In this document: one piece after another, positions 57,762 through 64,000 of the stretch
Numbering within the stretch: position 1 is the first letter of the stretch
Layout of the letters: each line of letters begins with the position of its first letter
From: Cryphonectria parasitica EP155
Taxonomy: Eukaryota > Ascomycota > Sordariomycetes > Diaporthales > Cryphonectriaceae
DNA length: 64,000 nucleotides
Assembly: GCF_011745365.1 (NCBI RefSeq)
Contig: NW_024468913.1
Coordinates: forward strand, 3,906,001-3,970,000
Reading direction: 5' to 3'
Notes under the pieces: generated by a model
The model's input: only the letters and a program-made list of their open reading frames with translations
The model's database searches: none
Told to the model about the DNA's origin: nothing
Translations under genes and position numbers: made by a program

Positions 57762-59700
57762 TCACTCCGATACAGGCGCAGGCGTGTCTTGGGTCTGATC
57801 ATCAACTGCCTTGGACACAACCGCATCCGGTTTCCAAACAGCCTCAACAATACTCATACGACATCCCTTGGCACGCGTGACTCCCTGGATCAAAGAAGAA
57901 GAAGGAAAAACCGTCAGTAAGCATTCATCATCTCCACAATACACATATAAAACATAATCAATCAGGAACGAAAAAGAAAAGATTCAACAAACGTACCTTG
58001 AACACAAAGCCCTCATCCGCCAGACGGAACAGCTCCCGAAACTCCTCCTCGGTCCGCTCCTGCGCGTTCAGCAGGGTCAACATGACCATATCCATACGGC
58101 GCATGATCTTCTCGTCCCAGGGGTTCTCCTGCCCCGGGTCGCGCAGGCAGTGGTCGTTGATGATGATGCGGGCGCCGGGCTTGAGCACGGGGACGAGGTT
58201 CTTGAGGATGTCGACCGCGTACGGGGTCGAGTAGTTGTGCATGATCCAGCGGAAGTAGTACACGTCGGCCGCGACGTCCTGCGGCGTGAAGAAGTCGTGG
58301 GCCTGGAACTGCACGCGCCCGGCGACCTGGGCGTCCTCGCAGACCGGGTCCGGCGCGCTGGCGACCGTCTTGGGCAGGTCCTGCACGATGAACTTGATGC
58401 CCTGCCACCTGCGGGCCAGGCTGACGCAGACGACGCCGTGGCTGCCGCCCACGTCGACAAAGGTGCCGCCGCGGGCGTCGACGTCGCCCAGGTCGCAGCT
58501 GTCGACAAAGTACGCGACCTCGTAGCCCTCGCCGCCCGTCAGGCTGGTCATGGCCTGGCCCATGCGCCGGGACCGCTTGGCGTCCCTGCCAAAGGTGGCA
58601 AACATGGGCTCGACGTCGACGGTGTCGAAGGCGAACTGGTAGCCGGCGCGGGTGAGCGAGGTGGCCTCTGGGTGGGTCTGCAGGGCCGGGAGGACGCCGT
58701 TGGAGGCCGGGAAGATGTCCTCGACGTTGAAGCCGACCCAGGCGGCCAGCTCCTCGTCTGTGGCCAGGAGGCGCGAGGCGGCGGTGTGGGCGATGAGGTT
58801 GGGGCTGGGCTCGGTGAAGATGTGGTTGGTCATGGCGGTGCGCAGGACGCGCGCGAGGTTGACGGGGTCCAGAGGGGTGAGCTTTTGGAGGTCGGTGAGG
58901 GAGATGGGCTTGTCGAGGGGAACGAGCTTGGCTGGAAGGAAATGAGTATTTTCTCAAGTGACAGTTGCTTTCTTTCTTTCTTTCTTTCTTGTGTCTGGGG
59001 GAAAATGTGTGAAAGGAAGGATAGGGAAGTGTTATGTGTAAATAAAGTGAGTGCCTTACCAAGTTCATAGTTGTAGATAACCTGAAGAGCCAGAACATCG
59101 AGGAACTTTTGTCAAGAAATAGTATCGTCAGTTTACACGTCATGTACAAATGTAAATGTATGTATGTATGGAACATGAAGAAATAAAAATTAAAGGAGTT
59201 GAACAAGTGCATAAGTGTTTGTGTTGATCGTCAAAAAGGAAAAGAAAAAAGAAATAAAACAAAGGTCTCACCTCCCAGACGCCCCATCTCACGCTCTCTC
59301 GTGGGCCGATAGTAAGGTCTCGGAGCTGTTTCGTGGCGTGGATGATTTCCAACCTGCAGTTCTGGATATCTGCCGGCAGCTTGGGAAAATCATCTGCAGC
59401 ATCCACGTCAAAAGCAGGCATCGGCAACCCTTTCTCCTTCATGTACCTCTCGAGCTTGGCCGTCTCCCTGCTGATCTTTTCTGCCAGGGCCATCATGGTG
59501 CTGCTGCTGGAGGAGGAGGACGACGACGAGGAGGAGGTTGTGGTCCCGTTGACTGGTGGTTGTGGCGGTGATTTTGTTGTCGTTGTTGATACTGCTGCTG
59601 GCACCACTGGCTTTTGATTTTGCTGCTTGTTATTTATGTCGTTGTTGTGACGGCCATTGTTCGAAGAGCCGAACCACGAGACACGACTCAGCTTGACCAT
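57762..59700 (-). CDS. SAM-dependent O-methyltransferase (family 2, COMT-like)
   Basis: Four exons: 59700-59272, 59105-59060, 58931-57997 and 57884-57762. Introns are 166, 128 and 112 nt; the first uses an AAAAG acceptor. The product is 510 aa. The N-terminal 70 residues are low-complexity (Asn, Gln, Thr, then 12 Ser); a later Met-Met pair could be the real start. The dimerisation/winged-helix part precedes the Rossmann fold. The SAM loop is Val-Asp-Val-Gly-Gly-Ser-His-Gly, the acidic SAM-ribose region is Val-Gln-Asp-Leu-Pro, and the active-site region has Trp-Ile-Met-His-Asn-Tyr and Ile-Ile-Ile-Asn-Asp-His-Cys-Leu. The C-terminal exon restores the family end (Lys-Gly-Cys-Arg-Met-Ser-Ile-Val-Glu-Ala-Val-Trp). 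Such enzymes methylate phenolic or polyketide hydroxyls, but no biosynthetic core gene lies within the window. Intron 2 carries a CTTT microsatellite. Confidence 0.88.
58968..58990. repeat. CTTT microsatellite in an O-methyltransferase intron
   Basis: Tandem CTTT units on the plus strand, inside intron 2 (58932-59059) of the O-methyltransferase. Confidence 0.8.
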
Positions 59701-60500
59701 CTTGGCGGTTTTCTGTAGAGGGATAGAGAGATCGAGTAAAGAGAATATGTTCTTTTCTCCAAGTCTTGCTTTGGTTGGTCGTGTGGATGAATGTGCGAAC
59801 CGGCCCCGTTAAACAATGCCAGCCACTTTCGAAGAGACGATGACTGCTTTGTGTGGGTAAAAGAATATCCAAGTGAGGAAGTGCAGACTGAGTACCCAAG
59901 GAGGACTGCCACTTGAACAACGAAGAATCGGTTTTGATCCTACGTCTCTCAATATTGTAGGTTGAGTGAGACTGGTGGAAGAGGGAGGAATGGTCCAGAC
60001 GGAGGCAGATCCCTTCAGACCCAAGGGGCCGGAAGATAAAAAGGATCACAGAATAGTAGGTACAAGTTGCTACCCAATCTTCCCTGTTTGGGTTGCACTC
60101 TGGAACGATGCCGTTTTGTTCTTTCTTTTCTTTTCCCGCTCCTCCTTCTTCACCAACGGTCCCGGCAGAGAGGAACCTAGCTGCCGGACTGAGACAGCGT
60201 AGAAGCGTGCGTGGGTTATTTTACCTATTTCTCATCAAGATATTATGTGTTAGTCTCAGTAAGGATAAATGCAAATGCAGGTTACACCTGTAGCAAGCCA
60301 CCGATGTTGTTTTTGGCAAGGGGAACAGGGAAGAGGGGGGAAAACGCCAACAGCCTCTCTCTTTTTCCCCCTCCCCACCCCTCCTCCTCCTCTGCTCCTC
60401 CTCGCCGTCATCCTGTAGTTCTGCACCAAGGAAGGGCTTGGCCAAAAGTGATGAGCCTGCCGACGGAACTCTCTTTCTCACCACCCCCCTCCACCCACCC

Positions 60501-60522
60501 ACACACACACACACACACACAA
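60501..60522. repeat. CA dinucleotide microsatellite
   Basis: Eleven CA units, in C-rich surroundings. Confidence 0.85.
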
Positions 60523-61895
60523 GAATTAGACCTGCGGTGAAAGGATGGACTAGGTAGGCAGACTGGCAGGCAAAGCAGACAGGCGCATAGGCAAGCCATC
60601 GGTGAGGTTAACCAGCGGTTGAGAGCTGAAGAACCGGATGGACGCCATGTGGCGATCATTTGTTCCGCCGATGGTTCCACCGAGGAGTTACCGACAGATT
60701 GGGAAGCAGGGTATGGCAAAGGGCTGACCTACCTAGACGGGATGAAGAAGAAAGCAGTAACAAGAAAGGTGGGCCAGGGCAAGATTGATCAAAGTATCAA
60801 CAAGAATTAACTTTTTGTTGTGTGCCCTGTTGATGCAGTGTGATGGAGTGGGTTTAATCTGGTGGTTTTGCGAGACTAGAGAAGACAAATCATTCAGATT
60901 TCCCTCACCCCCTTTCTCCTTCGTGATGGGCCAAGACTGAATGACTGCGTGACCTGAAGGGCGGGTCCCCACGGTTGTTGCTTGCTGCAAGTCATGTATG
61001 TATGTCAGTGGAACCATTCACACCAGACTACTATAGTAGCAGCACATCGCCCTCTCTCTCCATATACTACCCGTAGGTAGTGGGTGGGTATGCATGCAGA
61101 TAGTGTGCGGGCCAAGAGTGGAGGAGGACGAGGTGAAAACAATAAAAATAATGGGTACATACGCTGTCGTGCTGGCTGGCCTACGAGAGGATCTTCAGCC
61201 GCTGCTGTGCGGATCTACCAGAAGGACAGGGAGTGTGCCAGTGTGAGCTTCACCGCCTAGAAACTATTGTCATAGTATGTGAGTAAATATGCAGTGACGA
61301 GGATGGCCCTTATGATATCTACTATAATATCAACAGTGCTATGGTAAATATAATACATACATACCTCCAGCCGAACAGATATGTGAGAGGGTATGTGTGT
61401 TGTTGAAGAATGACTCGTGTGTTAGACAATGACCAAGTTTCCGTGGCTTGGGCTCTCTTGTGAGTATTTGTTGGAGAAGAAAGCGAGTGGTTAATGCTGA
61501 GCTTTTTCCTTCGAGGAAGAGTGTCTATTCAGAGCCTGCACCTGGACTTTCTTGTTCTCCTCCCTACCAAAATCTCGTGCAAAGGGATGTGTAAATCTCG
61601 ATGAGAGCCAGAAAGTCAAAAAAAGCGATGTTGACTAATTCGCTAGTCACCCCATGTATGTAACAAGGAAAGCTACCCTTAGGGGTGGACCGCGTCAAAA
61701 GTTGCTTTTTCCTTTGGGGTGGTGGTGCTGTGCAGGGCCTCGAGGCGGCTGGGCTGGACCAGATTGGCTGCGTGAATCCAATCAGTAACCACACATTTCT
61801 TGTGGCTCGGGTGAGGAGGCGACGACAACAGGTTTTCCCCAGAGGAGTCTTGGGGGGTAGATTAGGTGAGGAAAAAAAATAAGAAAAGAAGGCGG

Positions 61896-61996
61896 AAGAA
61901 AGAAAGAAAGAAAGAAAGAAGAAAAGAGAAAAGAAGAGAGAAGAAGAACAAGGCAGAGAGAGAGAGAGAGAGAGAGTGTGTGTGTGTCCTGTGTGT
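61896..61996. repeat. Compound GAAA / GA / TG microsatellite
   Basis: GAAA units, then A/G-rich sequence, then a GA run (about 61955-61976), then TG units. It explains the long Ser/Leu/Phe-rich open frames on the minus strand. Confidence 0.85.
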
Positions 61997-64000
61997 GAGT
62001 GAGGAAAAAAGAGAGCAAAGTCGACGATCACTATGCCCACAGGTCCACACAAGCACCCAGTCCCCCTCCTCCTCCTCGAGAAGAGCGACAGGCATACTAA
62101 CAGCACTGCTACGGTTACATACTTACTCGGACCCAAAAGACCTCGGAGCATGGTCCCGTTTATCGACAAGACCAGCGTTGTGGGAACAAGGCTAACGGGG
62201 ATTGTGAGCAGTAGTAGGAAAGTAGGAAGTTAGTGATAATGATAAAAAGCAATATTATGGATTGGGACATACAATACTAGCAGTACCGCACAGCTGGGGC
62301 ATGCAGCATGGGAGGGAAAAGTGAGCAAGCTATAGGCTCCCGATGGGCCGCAACCAGGGATGAGGCTCCCTCTTGCATGGCGATCTAGACCTCCTCCGTC
62401 ATCTTTCTTTTACCCCCTCATCCTTTTCTCCTCCATCTTGCCAGGCTTGCTGCGAGATGAGAGAGAGGGAGAGGGGGGGAGAGAAGGGAGAGGAATCCGA
62501 GCATGAGGAGATGCGGTTATTCAGATGGTATATTCGAGACACTGTGTGAATGAAAACCAAAGAAAAGAGCAAGAAAAAAAATAGCCACCAGAGAGAGGGG
62601 CTCTCCCATGAGGCTCTCTCTCCTCTCTCCTTGCTCCTCCAGCCAGCTTAGGGATCCGAGACACTGGGCACACACACACTCCCAGCTGGCGTGGTTTGTG
62701 GTGTGTCTCTAAACTAGTCCCAGCAATCCGGACTCCCGGGATGGCAAAAAAGAGTGAAAGATGCTCCTACTACTTACTGTCCCAGGCATGGTACGTACGT
62801 ACTTACAGGGTTCAAACCCATCCCCCCTTCCCCATAAAACCACCTAGCTGCAGCAGCCAAACCCCAGCAGTGCCAGCAGCGCTGGAGGAAACCAGCCCCC
62901 CAGCCTCCTCCTCCCCACCCCGCCGGCCGTTGTTTGCTGGGTGACATCGGGGCCCAGCGGAAGATGCAGAACCCTTTCCAAATATCCTGCCCCCCCCCCC
63001 CCACAAATTTCCTCTTCTCTTTTTCCCCAGTGGAAGCCATCAAAGCCTAAAATGCTACCCAAATTTCACGTACTGAACAGGTGCAGTTGATAAGAATCAG
63101 TTGGGCCGAGGTTCAACAAGGGGAAGGAAAAAGAAAAAAAAAACCAGAACCAAAACCCACCTGTCGATTACCAAAGTACAAAGTCGAAACTGAGGGGTGT
63201 CCAGCCAAAAAGCCCTCCCTCCACCTCCCTCCCCCGCCAGAAAAAGATCAGCAATCCCCTCCTAGGTCTGGCTTGCATGAGATGCCGCCGTGTGCTGGCC
63301 ACGTCAGTCATTCACTAGAAAATACTACTGTAGTACCTTGGGGTGCTGAAATTGTTGGCTTCCCTTTGCCCTCTATTGCCCCCTCCGGATAAACCGAGCA
63401 AAAGTCGTCAGCACCGTCCCGACCTTGGATTGTGAGTGACCTATGTTCTAGTAAGCAAGTAAACTGTTTCCCTAGTAGGCCAGTGAATCAACTCTATCTG
63501 TCTCAGTCAGTTTTTATCTTGTGTAGTCAAACGAACAAATTAAATAAACATGTTGGTTGGTAGTAGTAACGTATGTGGTAGATCAATCCTGCTCCTCCTT
63601 CAGCTCAGAGTGGCCTAATCTGCACGTCACCCACCTCATCAGCACTCTATTCTAATCTCCCCCCCCCCCCCTCTCCTCAGAAAGGCCTATCCAAAAGATT
63701 ACCACACTGTCGCCCCCCCCCCATCAAAGTCCTCCCCCCCTTTCCCTCTTTCCCGTCCCTACCCTCCAAATCCTCCGCGGGATGACTTGGTGGCGCTGCA
63801 CTAGCAATACTATTGGAAGAGAAAGTTTCCCTTTTATCGTTTGCCTTTCTTCCAGCTCACCCGCCAAACGTCGACCCCATCGACTGCGTGGACAGGGTCG
63901 TCCCATAAGGTTCTCCAGGGGAGAGCGAGAGGGTGGTCAGACTGCTAAGACTTCCCAATCAGGCAATTTCAGCAGAGGAGCACGTTTGGAGCAGGCCATG

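Larger units (their letters stand above)
59701..64000. other. 4.3 kb gene-free region to the window end
   Basis: Upstream of the O-methyltransferase. Dense simple repeats: CA (60501-60522), GAAA/GA/TG compound (61896-61996), C13 (62990-63002), C13 (63659-63671) and C10 (63713-63722). Open frames such as 61564-62169 (-) are translations of repeats. I see no gene; a gene starting beyond 64000 may use this as promoter. Confidence 0.5.

Noticed and set aside
58150..59070. 306-codon plus-strand frame opposite the O-methyltransferase
   Set aside because: Antisense to a recognisable enzyme; Val/Gly/Asp-rich, no motif.
58013..59212. 399-codon minus-strand frame overlapping the O-methyltransferase
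   Set aside because: It is out of frame with the catalytic exon that carries the SAM motif, and its Arg/Pro/His-rich sequence is a frame shadow.
61564..62169. 201-codon minus-strand frame with Ser/Leu/Phe-rich stretches resembling membrane segments
   Set aside because: The hydrophobic parts are translations of the GA/GAAA/TG microsatellite.
62795..62830. GGTTCAAACCC resembling a tRNA B box
   Set aside because: The flanking bases do not form a T stem, there is no matching A box at the right distance and no acceptor stem, so it is not a tRNA.

Overview
The window is a 64 kb piece of nuclear chromosome from a filamentous ascomycete (Pezizomycotina, most likely a Sordariomycete). The evidence is short introns (59-128 nt, mostly GTRNGT donors with CTAAC or CTGAC branch sites), GC-rich exons separated by simple-sequence intergenic DNA, and an orthologue set typical of that group: ROM2-type Rho GEF, KOG1/Raptor, Tea1-type kelch protein, MTC5/SEA-complex protein and cytosolic Cu/Zn SOD. 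I see no operon, CRISPR array, rRNA, convincing tRNA, intact transposon or virus.

Layout. 0.4-2.5 kb (-): GT71 Golgi mannosyltransferase. 4.0-5.5 kb (+): RTA1-family membrane protein whose reading frame is broken by one TAG. 6.0-7.9 kb (-): membrane-anchored steryl-ester/acid lipase. 8.6-9.1 kb (+): GNAT acetyltransferase. 11.1-11.8 kb (+): small disordered protein of unknown function. 11.8-15.6 kb: gene-poor. 15.6-20.9 kb (-): ROM2-like Rho1 GEF. 23.4-24.4 kb (+): SOD1. 25.6-28.2 kb (+): Tudor-SN. 30.1-31.2 kb (+): transaldolase. 31.5-32.8 kb (-): UBC13, with a long open frame directly after its TAG stop. 33.5-38.3 kb (+): MTC5/WDR59-like protein. 38.8-40.6 kb (-): cytosolic aspartyl-tRNA synthetase. 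41.9-46.8 kb (-): KOG1/Raptor. 50.8-55.7 kb (+): Tea1-like kelch protein. 57.8-59.7 kb (-): family-2 O-methyltransferase. 59.7-64 kb: no gene recognised.

How the genes relate. Most are conserved housekeeping or growth-control genes: nutrient signalling to TORC1 (MTC5, KOG1), cell-wall integrity and polarity (ROM2, Tea1), Golgi glycosylation, oxidative defence, pentose phosphate metabolism, DNA-damage ubiquitylation and translation. They do not form a biosynthetic cluster.

The most interesting signal is the RTA1-like gene. Its only defect is a TAG codon (4280-4282) in the second membrane segment, and the A of that TAG is the last base of a 7-nt loop closed by a perfect 6-bp hairpin. Sordariomycetes carry out stage-specific A-to-I mRNA editing that prefers U-A-G adenosines in hairpin loops, so this may be an edited pseudo-stop rather than a dead gene. 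The UBC13 TAG followed by 157 open codons is a second, weaker recoding candidate. All coordinates for spliced genes come from reading splice sites by eye and keeping the frame; no alignment or RNA data were available.
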